From Cerasicoccus frondis (lineage in GTDB: Bacteria > Verrucomicrobiota > Verrucomicrobiia > Opitutales > Cerasicoccaceae), in assembly GCA_031296915.1 (NCBI GenBank), contig JAVDPC010000010.1, positions 62,001-126,000 of the forward strand: a stretch of 64,000 nucleotides of DNA, in the 5' to 3' direction. Positions 24,799 through 33,258 of the stretch are shown piece by piece (position 1 is the first letter of the stretch; each line of letters begins with the position of its first letter). The position numbers and the translations under genes were made by a program. The notes beneath the pieces are model-generated. The model saw only the letters and a program-made list of their open reading frames with translations. It did not search any database and was not told where the DNA came from.

Positions 24799-25686
24799 AT
24801 GAACTCCCTCCAAACATCCACCGGTCTCGCTAACGAGATCCCCTCCGTCACGCAGCGCAGCAGCGCCTGGCTCCGCCTCGCCGAGTATGGCGACTGGCCC
24901 CACAGCCAGGGCCTGCAACGCTTTAGCCGCTCATCCGCCGAGCAACTCGCCAAGCACTTCAAGTCCTTGCGCGGACGCCTCGCCCGCAAGTTCGGCGGTC
25001 TCCCGGTCTACATTGGCCACCCGGACGACGAACACTTTGCAGGACAAAGTGGCCACGCTGACACCCGCGCCTATGCGTGGATCGAGGCGCTCGACGCCCG
25101 CCCGGACGGCCTCTACGTCCTCCCCCGCTGGTCCGACGCTGGCCAAAACCTGCTCCGCAACGCGTTCTATAAATTCCTCTCGCCGCGCTGGGCGATGAAG
25201 CCACTGGGCGACGGCGTTTTCGAGCCCGTTCGCCTGATCTCCGTCGGCCTAACCAACCAGCCCAACATCCCGGGTGACGCCATTGCCAACGAAGCAAGCG
25301 TCGACGAGGCCTCCCCCTCCCTCCAGCAAAACGAAGACGCCGACTGGACCAATGTCCTCGCCAATGAACGCCAGGAGCGCATCGCCGTCATCCTCGACAA
25401 CGCAGTCATCACCGGCGTCATCGCGCCCAATGAACGCCAACGCTGGCAGGCAGGTTTGACCGCAGACTTCGAGCATGGCCTCAGCGAATTGAAGACGCGC
25501 CGCCCTGCGCTGAAGACCGCAGCCTGCACGATGGACCTCCCCCTCCGCCAAGCCAGCAACGCGAGCCGCAGCTTTCTGGACCACGTCAACGAGCGCATCG
25601 CGCAAACCGGCGAGCCCTTCGCCACGGCATGGAAAGCCGTCAAACAGGAGCGCCCGGAGCTCTTTGCAGAACTCAATACTTTCTAA
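24799..25686 (+). CDS. phage protease/scaffold (Mu gpI-like)
   Basis: A 295-residue protein resembling the Mu-like I protein, the prohead protease with a C-terminal scaffold part. Seen: 'IPSVTQRSSAWLRLAEYGDWPHSQGLQRFSRSSAEQLAKHF', 'GLPVYIGHPDD', 'RAYAWIEALDARPDGLYVLPRWSDAGQNLL', 'FLSPRWAMKPLGDGVFEPVRLISVGLTNQPNIPG'. The His after 'YIG' and the Ser in 'FLSPRW' fit the catalytic pair of the family. The ATG at 24799 directly follows a G-free tract (24762-24798); an in-frame ATG at 24736 would translate that tract. A dispersed palindrome lies at 25033-25051 right after the 'GHPDDEH' motif. Confidence 0.82.
   Translation: MNSLQTSTGLANEIPSVTQRSSAWLRLAEYGDWPHSQGLQRFSRSSAEQLAKHFKSLRGRLARKFGGLPVYIGHPDDEHFAGQSGHADTRAYAWIEALDARPDGLYVLPRWSDAGQNLLRNAFYKFLSPRWAMKPLGDGVFEPVRLISVGLTNQPNIPGDAIANEASVDEASPSLQQNEDADWTNVLANERQERIAVILDNAVITGVIAPNERQRWQAGLTADFEHGLSELKTRRPALKTAACTMDLPLRQASNASRSFLDHVNERIAQTGEPFATAWKAVKQERPELFAELNTF
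25033..25051. repeat. dispersed palindrome CACTTTG-N5-CAAAGTG
   Basis: A perfect 7-bp stem in the protease coding sequence (codes for H-F-A-G-Q-S-G), with a compensating outer C-G pair. Confidence 0.75.
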
Positions 25687-25748
25687 CGCAAAGCAGCTCT
25701 GTGCTGCAAAGCGTTTAACCCAAAAAACCAAAATAGAAATACAAAACC

Positions 25749-26285
25749 ATGAATAAACTAAACCACATCCTCCGCGCCCTCTTCAGCCCGCGCCCGGCCT
25801 TTGCGAATGTCGCAGCCGGCGTCCACGAAGGCGGCATCACGAAAACGCTCGGCGAAGACGTCGCCACCCGTCACCTGCTCGGCGCTCTGATTGGATCCGA
25901 GGTGATCATCAACCATTCGGACACCATGCCGCAAGGCGTGATCACCGACTCGGGTGAGCAAGACGACATCGTCAATGTTGCGTTGCTCGCCACCAGCCCC
26001 AGCACGCTGCTCATGGTCGCCAGCGAAGCGTTTGCCATCGGCGTTCCGGTTTACGCGGACGACGACGGCAAGGTGCGGAACCAGCCGAACTCCGCTGGCG
26101 AATGCTACCAGGTCGGCTATGCCGTGGGCACTGCAAGCGCCGATGGCGACCTGCTGGAAGTCGCACCGCATGCGCCGCTCAAGGTGTCGATCATCAGCGC
26201 CTTCACCGGCGCCGCCACCACGGACATCGCAGCACTCGGCGCCGCACTTGGCGATGCCCCAGACAAAGTGATCGTCCTCTCCTAA
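25749..26285 (+). CDS. probable head decoration protein
   Basis: A 178-residue protein between protease and major capsid genes. The sequence is beta-rich with a recurring small-residue pattern ('VHEGGITKTLGEDVATRHLLGAL', 'SPSTLLMVASEAFAIGVPVYADDDGKVRNQPNSAGECYQVGYAVG'). The 'VPVYADDDGKV.....' and 'YQVGYAV' blocks resemble the DUF2190 type of capsid decoration proteins that stabilise phage heads. Position in the cassette agrees. The leader (25716-25748) has a single G and many A residues. Confidence 0.65.
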   Translation: MNKLNHILRALFSPRPAFANVAAGVHEGGITKTLGEDVATRHLLGALIGSEVIINHSDTMPQGVITDSGEQDDIVNVALLATSPSTLLMVASEAFAIGVPVYADDDGKVRNQPNSAGECYQVGYAVGTASADGDLLEVAPHAPLKVSIISAFTGAATTDIAALGAALGDAPDKVIVLS

Positions 26286-26330
26286 CCCTCCCTCCCCCTC
26301 AACTAAAACACATCCAAATACACAAACATT

Positions 26331-27254
26331 ATGACCACACCCGCCATCAATGAAATCCACGCGGCTAACGAAAGCCGCTTTAACGCCGCGCACTTCAGCG
26401 AAGCCCTGACCGCGTTTACCGTCGGCTGGAAAGACCCGGAGAACCTTGCCGCGCTGCTCGACTTTGTCGCGCCAAGCGTGCCGGTTGGCCGCCGTTTCGA
26501 GTTCCAGAAGGCGGACAACGCCGAGGCGTTTTTCTCTGAGACCGATGACATCCGCGCAATCGGCAGCGCCTTCAAGCGCGTCGAATACACGGGCGAAATC
26601 GTCCAGGCAAAAACGCTCAACAAGGGCCTGACGATTCGCGTCGACCACGACGAGATCACCACCGACGACTGGGAAGAACGCACCGTGCAAATCCTGCTCC
26701 AGCGCCTGTGGCGCAACGAGCTGCGCCGCGCAATCTCCGCACTCGACACCGCGTCAACCAACGCCGCCAAAGTGTGGGACGACGCAAGCAACCCCGACGG
26801 CGACTTGCGCGCCATGCTCATTGCCGCAGCCGACGAATCCGGCGTGCGCCCGAACCGACTCATCCTTGGCGAAGGCGCGTGGGACCTCCGCGCGAGCGCT
26901 TACGAAAGCCAGGACAACGCCGGCGCCAATGCCGGTGCGAGCTACACACTCGACCAACTGGCCAAGAAGCTCTTCCTCGAAGACGCCCGCGTGTTCTCCT
27001 CACGCTATCAAAGCACGGCTTCGGCCAAGAGCGCCATCGTCGGCAACGCGGTTTACGCGTTCTTCGGACAGCAAGCGCTGAGCAAGGACGAGCCATCGAA
27101 CCTGAAGCGCTTCGTCACCCCGACCGAAGGCGGCGACTTCCGCGTGTATCGTGAAGATCACGCGAAGTACACCGACATCACCGTGGAGCACTACAGCTCC
27201 GTGATCGCCACCAGCGATCTCGGCGTGCGCAAGCTCAGCGTTTCCGCCGCGTAG
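26331..27254 (+). CDS. phage major capsid protein
   Basis: A 307-residue protein at the canonical major-capsid position after protease and decoration genes. The region 'GWKDPENLAALLDFVAPSVPVGRRFEFQKADNAEAFFSETDD' and 'KGLTIRVDHDEITTDDWEERTVQILLQRLWRNELRRAISALD' match the style of capsid proteins with an HK97-like fold in head-only clusters, as does 'VIATSDLGVRKLSVSA' at the end. No long N-terminal delta domain is present, as expected when scaffold is in the protease gene. It is preceded by a G-free leader (26286-26330). No tail, tape-measure or connector gene follows: the next 380 bases are a hairpin-rich non-coding stretch and then cellular genes on the other strand. Confidence 0.78.
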   Translation: MTTPAINEIHAANESRFNAAHFSEALTAFTVGWKDPENLAALLDFVAPSVPVGRRFEFQKADNAEAFFSETDDIRAIGSAFKRVEYTGEIVQAKTLNKGLTIRVDHDEITTDDWEERTVQILLQRLWRNELRRAISALDTASTNAAKVWDDASNPDGDLRAMLIAAADESGVRPNRLILGEGAWDLRASAYESQDNAGANAGASYTLDQLAKKLFLEDARVFSSRYQSTASAKSAIVGNAVYAFFGQQALSKDEPSNLKRFVTPTEGGDFRVYREDHAKYTDITVEHYSSVIATSDLGVRKLSVSAA

Positions 27255-27635
27255 CGACGGAAACAAATGACGAATGATGAAACCCGAATGAAGAACAACG
27301 ACTAAACAAAACGTGTTGCCGAGTTGACCATCGTGCGCGCGGGCCGTCCGATCCGGCCCGCGCCCACCCCCAGCGTCCCGCTGGACCGTCGGATGCATTG
27401 CATCCGGATTTGCACATGGTGCAAATGGCGACTCCAACGTAGAGCGGCTTCCACGAAAGCGACGATGACGAAACATCGCCCTCCAGCCAAACGATCAAGA
27501 TGGGCCAACAGCATTAACTTTGCAGTGGAGAGTTACTTTGCATCGCAAAGCATTTTACATCCCAACAATCAATGACGGCAAAAAGCAAAGCGGCAAGATG
27601 CCGCTTCTATGAAAGCCCCCCTCATGAGAAAACAC
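27255..27635. other. hairpin-rich non-coding region after the capsid gene
   Basis: The stretch holds no convincing gene. It contains seven stem-loops: 27337-27363 (10-bp stem, 7-base loop), 27370-27384 (6 bp, loop TCC), 27390-27406 (7 bp, loop ATT), 27408-27426 (8 bp, loop ATG), 27515-27535 (7 bp, imperfect), 27536-27550 (CTTTGC-ATC-GCAAAG) and 27588-27606 (AAGCGGC-AAGAT-GCCGCTT). The first four stand within 90 bases. The last could contribute to termination between the convergent capsid and hydrolase genes, but no long T run is present. Confidence 0.75.
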
Positions 27636-28460
27636 TTAATCCGCCAAATGCGACACAAACTTGAGCAAGACTTTCAGGAATTCATCCGGGGCTTCGAGAT
27701 GGGCGCAGTGGCCGACCTTGGGGATGATCGCCACCTGCGGCGCGGGCAGCTTCGGCTCCATTCTGCGGGCGAGACTGCAGAATTTATCGTCGAACGCGCC
27801 TGCCGTGATGAGGCAGGGCAGCGTCATGTCCATCAGGTGGTCCCAGAGCGAGGGCAAGCGCCCAGTGCTAACGGCGAGCATGGCGGCCGCAAGTTGCTTG
27901 GGGTCATTGCGACGCCGACGTTCACGCAGCGGCTCCAAAATTTCGACCGGTATGTTGTCCTGACTTTGAATAATCGGCAAGGCCTGCCAAGCCACGAGGA
28001 ATTCATCAATAGACTGCTCCGCCATGCGCTCGGCCAAATCCTCGTCGTTCACCAAACGGTCGAGTCGGCGACTCGGATCTGCAATGCCGGGCGTGGCGCC
28101 CACGGTGACCAGCGCGCGCCATTTCGCGGAGTTGCGCGCGACAGCGTGGAGGGCGACCCTCCCCCCCATGGAGTAGCCGAGGAGGATCGGCGCCTGATTC
28201 GTCTCCGCGACGATGCGACGGCGCGCGGCCTCCACCGCATCGAGGAAATTCTCCAGCGTCAGGCTTTGCGGGTCACGCACGAAAGTGTTGCCGTGGCCGG
28301 GCAAGTTGAGCGCCCACCAATCGAGCGCGTGACGGGAGCGACCGGCGAGCCAGACAAAGTCCTCGGCGTCGCCGGTGAAACCGTGAAGCGCCAAAAGCGG
28401 CGGCCTCCCCGGCGAATCCCATCGCTGAAGGCCGGTTGCAGTCTGAAGCGATCCGGCCAT
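27636..28460 (-). CDS. alpha/beta hydrolase (MenH-like fold)
   Basis: A 274-residue alpha/beta hydrolase. Catalytic features: oxyanion-hole segment 'PPLLALHGFTGDAEDF', nucleophile elbow 'LLGYSMGGRVAL', an Asp in 'CLITAGAFDDKFC' and the His in 'PKVGHCAHLEAPDEFL'. The pattern 'HGFTG....W' and 'GYSMGGR' is that of the MenH group (2-succinyl-6-hydroxy-2,4-cyclohexadiene-1-carboxylate synthase) but also of generic esterases; with no men genes nearby the substrate is unknown. It follows the cyclophilin gene by 12 bases, so the two are probably one operon. Confidence 0.78.
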   Translation of the reverse strand: MAGSLQTATGLQRWDSPGRPPLLALHGFTGDAEDFVWLAGRSRHALDWWALNLPGHGNTFVRDPQSLTLENFLDAVEAARRRIVAETNQAPILLGYSMGGRVALHAVARNSAKWRALVTVGATPGIADPSRRLDRLVNDEDLAERMAEQSIDEFLVAWQALPIIQSQDNIPVEILEPLRERRRRNDPKQLAAAMLAVSTGRLPSLWDHLMDMTLPCLITAGAFDDKFCSLARRMEPKLPAPQVAIIPKVGHCAHLEAPDEFLKVLLKFVSHLAD

Positions 28461-28472
28461 GTGCGCTCCGTG

Positions 28473-28940
28473 CTACTTAACGGAAGCTTTGACGATGTAT
28501 TGCTTGTCGACGGGCTTGTCGCGGGCGTCGCAGCGGGAGTTTTCGATTTTGGTGACGACGTCCATGCCGGAGGTCACCTTGCCAAAAATGGTGTGCTTCA
28601 TGTGGAGCCAGGCGCAGGGCATGGTGGTGATGAAGAACTGCGAACCGTTGGTGCCGGGGCCAGCGTTGGCCATGGCGAGGAGGCCGGGTTGGTCGAACTT
28701 GACGCCGGGGTCGCACTCGTCCTCAAACTTGCCGCCCCAGAGGGATTCGCCGCCCATGCCAGTGCCGGTCGGGTCGCCGCCCTGCAGCATGAATTCCTTG
28801 ATCACGCGGTGGAAAATAATGCCGTCGTAGTAGCCCTTGTTGATGAGGCCGACGAAGTTTTCAACGGTCTTGGGAGCGATGTCGGGCATCAGCTCAATTT
28901 CAATGGTTCCCTGGTTCGTTTCGAGGATTGCGGTAGACAT
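28473..28940 (-). CDS. cyclophilin-type peptidyl-prolyl isomerase
   Basis: A 155-residue cytoplasmic-type cyclophilin. It shows '[51 protein letters not shown]' (core fold, with the catalytic Arg in FHRV), '[19 protein letters not shown]' and '[11 protein letters not shown]'. It catalyses cis-trans isomerisation of peptidyl-proline bonds. There is no signal peptide. The leader on the minus strand (up to about 29030) is strongly G-depleted, similar to the phage gene leaders. First gene of a probable two-gene operon with the alpha/beta hydrolase. Confidence 0.93.
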   Translation of the reverse strand: MSTAILETNQGTIEIELMPDIAPKTVENFVGLINKGYYDGIIFHRVIKEFMLQGGDPTGTGMGGESLWGGKFEDECDPGVKFDQPGLLAMANAGPGTNGSQFFITTMPCAWLHMKHTIFGKVTSGMDVVTKIENSRCDARDKPVDKQYIVKASVK

Positions 28941-29141
28941 ATTGTGTGTGGGATTTGTGAGGGTTGCGGGTTATTTAGTTCTTTGAAAATTTAGATAATG
29001 AAGAATGCGAAATTATGAATGAAGAAAGGCTGACGCAATGCCGAAGCGCGGGTTTTAAGCAACCGCCCACCAAAGAATGCCTGCACAACATTACGCCAAA
29101 TTCGCTTTCCTCATTCCGATTTCAGCATTCATCATTCCTGA

Positions 29142-29792
29142 TCAGCCTTCCTGCTCCTGCTCGGCCTTGCGGACGAGCATGTAGAGGCGGCGGCTCATCC
29201 AGGCGTCGGTGGCGGCGTAGACGATCTGCTTGTGGTTGAGCGTGCGGCGGGCCCAGTTGGACACCTGCGCGCTCTTGGAAATGCGGAGCCCCAGGAACAT
29301 GCCGATCAGGCTGCGCAGGCCGGTCTTTTCAATGCCCAGGCGGCGGCTGATCTCACTGATCTCGACAAAGCCCGCAGGCTTATATTTGTCAATGGCCTGC
29401 AAGCGCTTGATGTCGTCACGCAGGGCAACGCCGACCTTGTGCACATCGGGATTCTCCAGCAACGGGAACAGCGGCTTGAGCCCGCCAATGCGCTTCACCT
29501 GAAAGAGGTACGCCTCGTAATTGGTGGCGAACTGGACAATCGACGGGTCGTAGTTCTCCCCCTTGCGGAAGGCCGGGCGCGACTCGGTGTCAAAGCCCAG
29601 GACTTCGACCTTGAGCAATTTCTCTACGGCGAGGCGCGCCGCCGCTGGGGTGGTTATCAAGTGAATCGCGCCCTCAAAGCGTCCCAAAGGCAGGCGGTTG
29701 ATTTCCTCCTTGGTGATGTTGAGCGCAATCGGCAACGGCTCCAGAGCGGAGGCCGTAGCGGAACTATGTTTATTGGATGATCGTGGTGTCAA
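29142..29792 (-). CDS. 3'-5' exonuclease, RNase D-like (DEDDy)
   Basis: A 216-residue nuclease domain. Exo I is 'VLGFDTESRPAF' (D-x-E), Exo II includes 'VGVALRDDIKRL' (Asp), Exo III is 'QIVYAATDAWMSRRLY' (Y-x-x-x-D). It lacks the HRDC domain of full RNase D, so it is a single-domain family member. Likely substrate is RNA or DNA 3' ends; the exact role is unknown. It lies 32 bases downstream of the MBL hydrolase gene in the same direction and may be co-transcribed. Confidence 0.85.
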   Translation of the reverse strand: MTPRSSNKHSSATASALEPLPIALNITKEEINRLPLGRFEGAIHLITTPAAARLAVEKLLKVEVLGFDTESRPAFRKGENYDPSIVQFATNYEAYLFQVKRIGGLKPLFPLLENPDVHKVGVALRDDIKRLQAIDKYKPAGFVEISEISRRLGIEKTGLRSLIGMFLGLRISKSAQVSNWARRTLNHKQIVYAATDAWMSRRLYMLVRKAEQEQEG

Positions 29793-29824
29793 AACAGGAA
29801 GTGCGTCTAAGTCAGATGGTCGGC

Positions 29825-30811
29825 CTAGAGGTGGAGTTCGAGGCCGTCGTAGCAGAGCAGTATTTCTTCTGGGTACTGCGCGTGTCCAAGCTGGTCAGCG
29901 GATTCCTGGTGGTAGATGCTGCGGTACATGATGGTATTGCGAAGGAAATCATCGAGCTGCCAGTCGGTATTGATCGGCTCGTGATGGAATATCGCCAGTC
30001 GTTTGGCGCAAGCGCGGGCGGTCAACTCCACCCCCATGACATTGCTGGAGTGTCCCCAGCTGGCCTTGGTGAAGGTGGCGTCCGCCATGGTGTATTGGGC
30101 GTCGAAAATGACGAGGTCGGCGTCGCGGAAAAAGTCCACAAACGGGTAATCCTCCTCGTAGGCGTCGTGCGTGTGCTCGGAATCGGTCGAGAAAACCGCG
30201 ACCTTGCCACCCTTTTTAAAGCGGTAGCCATAGGACTTGCCCGGGTGGTTTTGCTCGATGGTGTCGATCTCGAAACCTTCCACGCTGTAGGGCGTGAGCG
30301 GCGGCTGGACGTCGAACTCGATGTCCGCAGCCATGGCGTCGAACGGCACTGGAAACTCCGGGCCCGCCATCTGGCGGCGCAGCGCTTCCTCACACTTTTC
30401 GTGGTAGGTGTGGAAAATGATCTTGTTGCCCGGGATGTAGGCGGGCACGAAAAACGGAAAGCCCTGGATGTGGTCCCAGTGCAGGTGCGTCATGAAAATG
30501 TGGTAGGTGCTGGGCTGCTTGGCCTCACCCGTGGTCATGAGCTTATGGCCGAGGTCGCGAATGCCGGACCCGGCGTCACAGATGATGTAAGCGCCGCCTG
30601 GGTTATCGAACTGGATGCAAGACGTGTTGGTGCCGTAGGTCGAGCGCACGGCAAAAGGCAATTTGCCATCAATAAACGCATTGATCTTCTCTTCGCTGGA
30701 CAGATCCTGCCCCTGCGCCGATTCGAGAGCCCGAAAAATCTTCTCGCGCACCATAGGCGCGGTCATCGGCGCGGGCAGCGAACCCTGTGTTCCCCAGAAG
30801 CGGATTTTCAT
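29825..30811 (-). CDS. metallo-beta-lactamase-fold hydrolase
   Basis: A 328-residue MBL-fold enzyme. Metal ligands are seen in 'FMTHLHWDHIQGFPFF' (HxHxDH), an Asp in 'VAVFSTDSEHT', an Asp in 'LVIFDAQYT' and His in 'WGHSSNVMGVEL' and 'LAIFHHEP'. The opening 'MKIRFWGTQGSLPAP' is typical of phosphodiesterase/RNase Z-like cytoplasmic members with nucleotide-type substrates. No signal peptide. It is upstream of the exonuclease gene. Confidence 0.85.
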   Translation of the reverse strand: MKIRFWGTQGSLPAPMTAPMVREKIFRALESAQGQDLSSEEKINAFIDGKLPFAVRSTYGTNTSCIQFDNPGGAYIICDAGSGIRDLGHKLMTTGEAKQPSTYHIFMTHLHWDHIQGFPFFVPAYIPGNKIIFHTYHEKCEEALRRQMAGPEFPVPFDAMAADIEFDVQPPLTPYSVEGFEIDTIEQNHPGKSYGYRFKKGGKVAVFSTDSEHTHDAYEEDYPFVDFFRDADLVIFDAQYTMADATFTKASWGHSSNVMGVELTARACAKRLAIFHHEPINTDWQLDDFLRNTIMYRSIYHQESADQLGHAQYPEEILLCYDGLELHL

Positions 30812-31001
30812 GACTAAATTTTAAGTTCGGGAGAAGACCCTAATGCCTGTAACATGGCAAGCTCTTAGCAAATGGCGATCATAAATTAATGACATTCAGC
30901 CGTTTCCATGGATTTATTAACGATTTTTTTACAGCAATTTAAGGTTCTTTGAAATTCAGCTCATCGCCGTTTGATCCTCACTGGGAAGCAGTTAGGCCTC
31001 C

Positions 31002-31850
31002 TCACCCTGGCCAGATCGGCGCCGCTGCGTCGCCCAGCAGCCAATCGCCCGCCCGATTAAAGGTGTGGGTGGCGAACAGCGAACGGTCGTCAAACTTCGG
31101 CAAATACGCCTTGAGCTCGCGCTCCCGGTATTGGGTCTCCGAAAGCTTTTCGACCTGCATCAGGCGGACCGCGAAGCCATAACACTGCAGGCAGTCCTGC
31201 GCCGGACGGATCAATTGCCCCTCGTGCTCAAACAGACGACCCGCCGGGCGGGCGCAAGCCTGCTCAACGATCACCGGGTTCTGCGGGTGCGGCGTCCATT
31301 GGTCCGACAAGGGCGAATCCGCGCTCCACAAGCTGAGACGGCCCGAGGCGTTGCCGCCGGGCGTTGCCGGCCCCCCCCCAAACAGCCACCAGCGGCCATC
31401 GCGCTCCCAAAAGGTTGCATCCACCACCTCAATGTCGCGCATGAGCGTCTTCTCGTGGACCCATTTGCCCGGCCACTCGACGCAGCGATAGAGGTCGACC
31501 GTGCGGTTGGCGCGGGACTCCGGGACCAGCCACCACTCCCCCCCATGCGCAAAGACGTTGGGATACGACAGGTGGTAATCACGCTCCAAAATGACAGTCA
31601 ACGGCCCAGGCGCGCCCTGCTCATCCAACTCGAAAACGGCCAGACGCCCCTTTTTCGGGTGGTGAATCACCTCTTCGATAAACACCCAGCAGCGACCGTC
31701 ACGCACGACGGGAAACGGGTCCGCCCAGGAACGCCCTTTCGGGGGCAGGAGCATGCCCAGCGACGCGAAATCCTCCGGCAACCCCGCGCCCACCTTCCCC
31801 GCGAGCAAGCGCCATTGCTTGCCCGGGAGCAGTCGTTTCCAAAATGACAT
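31002..31850 (-). CDS. five-bladed beta-propeller protein (GH43/glycosyltransferase-associated type)
   Basis: A 282-residue protein with repeated blade motifs: 'SWADPFPVVRDGRCWVFIEEV', 'LSYPNVFAHGGEWWLVPES', 'VVDATFWERDGRWWLFGGG', 'ARPAGRLFEHEGQLIRPAQDC'. 'ADPFPVV' and 'YPNVF' are typical for the propeller found in GH43-like enzymes and in plant and bacterial sugar-transferase accessory domains (GINT1 type). There is no signal peptide. Catalytic acids of GH43 cannot be assigned with certainty, so it may be a non-catalytic or transferase-associated domain. It is a stand-alone gene divergent from hemF. Confidence 0.6.
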   Translation of the reverse strand: MSFWKRLLPGKQWRLLAGKVGAGLPEDFASLGMLLPPKGRSWADPFPVVRDGRCWVFIEEVIHHPKKGRLAVFELDEQGAPGPLTVILERDYHLSYPNVFAHGGEWWLVPESRANRTVDLYRCVEWPGKWVHEKTLMRDIEVVDATFWERDGRWWLFGGGPATPGGNASGRLSLWSADSPLSDQWTPHPQNPVIVEQACARPAGRLFEHEGQLIRPAQDCLQCYGFAVRLMQVEKLSETQYRERELKAYLPKFDDRSLFATHTFNRAGDWLLGDAAAPIWPG

Positions 31851-31904
31851 GCCAGCCGACTATGCCGCCCTACCGCCACTTGGCGAGGCTTTCATTCCCC
31901 CCAC

Positions 31905-31996
31905 ACAAACACCTCCCCACCTCCGCACCTCCACACCTGACCCACCTTACCTTTTTCCTTTTTCCTTTAATCTTTTTCCTTTAACCATTTCCTTCC
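31905..31996 (+). promoter_or_regulatory. G-poor leader of hemF
   Basis: The tract has about two G in 90 bases, starting with ACACCTCCCCACCTCCGCACC and continuing with four CTTTTTCC-type repeats (about 31950-31980) up to the ATG at 31997. It is the same kind of leader as in the phage cassette although hemF is a cellular gene. Confidence 0.6.
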
Positions 31997-32935
31997 ATGC
32001 AACCCGACCCTGACGCCGTCTGCGCCTTCCTGCGCGACTACCAGAACTCCCTGTCCACCGTGCTGGAGGGCTTTGCGCCGCATCAGCCGTTTAAAGTGGA
32101 TACGTGGGAGCGGGCCGAGGGCGGCGGCGGCGAATCGCGTGTGCTGGCCGATGGCGACATTTTTGAAAAGGCGGGCGTGAATTTCTCCGACGTGCGCGGC
32201 AAATCCCTCCCCCCCTCGGCCACGGCGCACCGCCCTCAACTGGCGGGCCGCAGCTTCCGCGCGATGGGCGTGAGCGTCGTCATCCACCCACGCAACCCCT
32301 ATGCGCCGACGAGCCACGCCAATGTCCGTTTTTTCATCGCGGAAAAGGAAGGCGAACCAGCGGTGTGGTGGTTCGGCGGCGGCTTCGACCTGACCCCCTA
32401 CTACGGCTTTGTCGAGGACGCCCAATCCTGGCACCAAACCGCACGGCGCGCCTGCCAGCCCTATGGCGTCGATATTTACCCGCGCTTCAAGCAGTGGTGC
32501 GACGAGTATTTCTACCTGAAGCACCGCGACGAGGCGCGCGGCGTCGGCGGCCTGTTTTTCGACGACTTCAACGAGCATAGCTTCGCGCATTCGTTCAGCT
32601 TCATGCAAGCGGTCGCCGAGGCCTACCCGGCAGCCTACGTCCCCATTGTCGAACGGCGCAAAGAGAGCAACTTCGGCATGCGCGAGCGTCAATGGCAGCT
32701 CTACCGTCGGGGCCGCTACGTGGAGTTTAACCTGCTCTATGATCGCGGCACGACCTTTGGCCTGCAAAGCGGCGGGCGCACGGAGTCGATTTTAATGTCC
32801 CTCCCCCCCCTGGTCCGCTGGGAGTATGATTACCACCCCGAGGCCGGCAGCCGCGAAGCCGCCTTGGCGGACTTCATCAAGCCGCGCGACTGGGTCGGCG
32901 CCGACGGCGAACCCCTGGAGATCGACCTGGATTAG
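31997..32935 (+). CDS. hemF: oxygen-dependent coproporphyrinogen III oxidase
   Basis: A 312-residue enzyme that converts coproporphyrinogen III to protoporphyrinogen IX with O2 in haem biosynthesis. Signature blocks: '[15 protein letters not shown]', '[13 protein letters not shown]', '[42 protein letters not shown]' (in parts) and '[14 protein letters not shown]'. Length fits the family (about 300). It precedes hemE by 323 bases in the same direction. Presence of HemF implies an aerobic or facultative life. Confidence 0.95.
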   Translation: MQPDPDAVCAFLRDYQNSLSTVLEGFAPHQPFKVDTWERAEGGGGESRVLADGDIFEKAGVNFSDVRGKSLPPSATAHRPQLAGRSFRAMGVSVVIHPRNPYAPTSHANVRFFIAEKEGEPAVWWFGGGFDLTPYYGFVEDAQSWHQTARRACQPYGVDIYPRFKQWCDEYFYLKHRDEARGVGGLFFDDFNEHSFAHSFSFMQAVAEAYPAAYVPIVERRKESNFGMRERQWQLYRRGRYVEFNLLYDRGTTFGLQSGGRTESILMSLPPLVRWEYDYHPEAGSREAALADFIKPRDWVGADGEPLEIDLD

Positions 32936-33258
32936 CAAAGGTGACGCGGCCAGCGAGGCGTGTTGTTTTAGCCACGGATGAACGCGGATGAAACACGGAT
33001 GCCAGCGAGACGTGGTTTTAAAACAGGAAGATCGGGAAGAACGGGAAGGGAGAACGTACGACAGGAAGATCGCGCAGTCCGCTAAGCCAGCAAGCCGTCT
33101 GTGTATTTAAGTCCAAAGTTCAACCTCAACTTCCCGTTCTTCCCGATCTTCCTGTTTAAATATATTCGCGTCCATTCGCGTCATTGCTTCGCCATCTTCA
33201 CTCTGTTACGTCGTAGTTTCTAAAATTCCGCATTCCGCATTCCGCACTCCGCATTCCA
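32936..33258. other. hemF-hemE spacer with inverted and tandem repeats
   Basis: Contains words like GGATGAACGCGGATGAAACACGG, a 28-bp inverted repeat (separate entry) and four ATTCCGC-type repeats (33225-33257) immediately before the hemE ATG. No gene. Confidence 0.6.
33021..33157. repeat. perfect 28-bp inverted repeat
   Basis: 33021-33048 (AAACAGGAAGATCGGGAAGA then ACGGGAAG) and 33130-33157 are exact inverse complements, separated by 81 bases. There is no transposase gene. It could be a small non-autonomous mobile repeat or a long RNA hairpin between hemF and hemE. Confidence 0.8.

Noticed and set aside
25758..26690. A 310-codon open frame antisense to decoration and capsid genes
   Set aside because: The phage genes on the plus strand have recognisable content and order; the antisense frame has shadow composition.
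27324..27575. An 83-codon frame after the capsid gene
   Set aside because: It runs through the hairpin cluster, starts at no plausible initiation region and has atypical composition.
32755..32769. CTTTG-GCCTG-CAAAG in hemF as member of the dispersed palindrome
   Set aside because: It codes the universally conserved FGLQSGGR motif, and only five pairs form, so coding constraint explains it.
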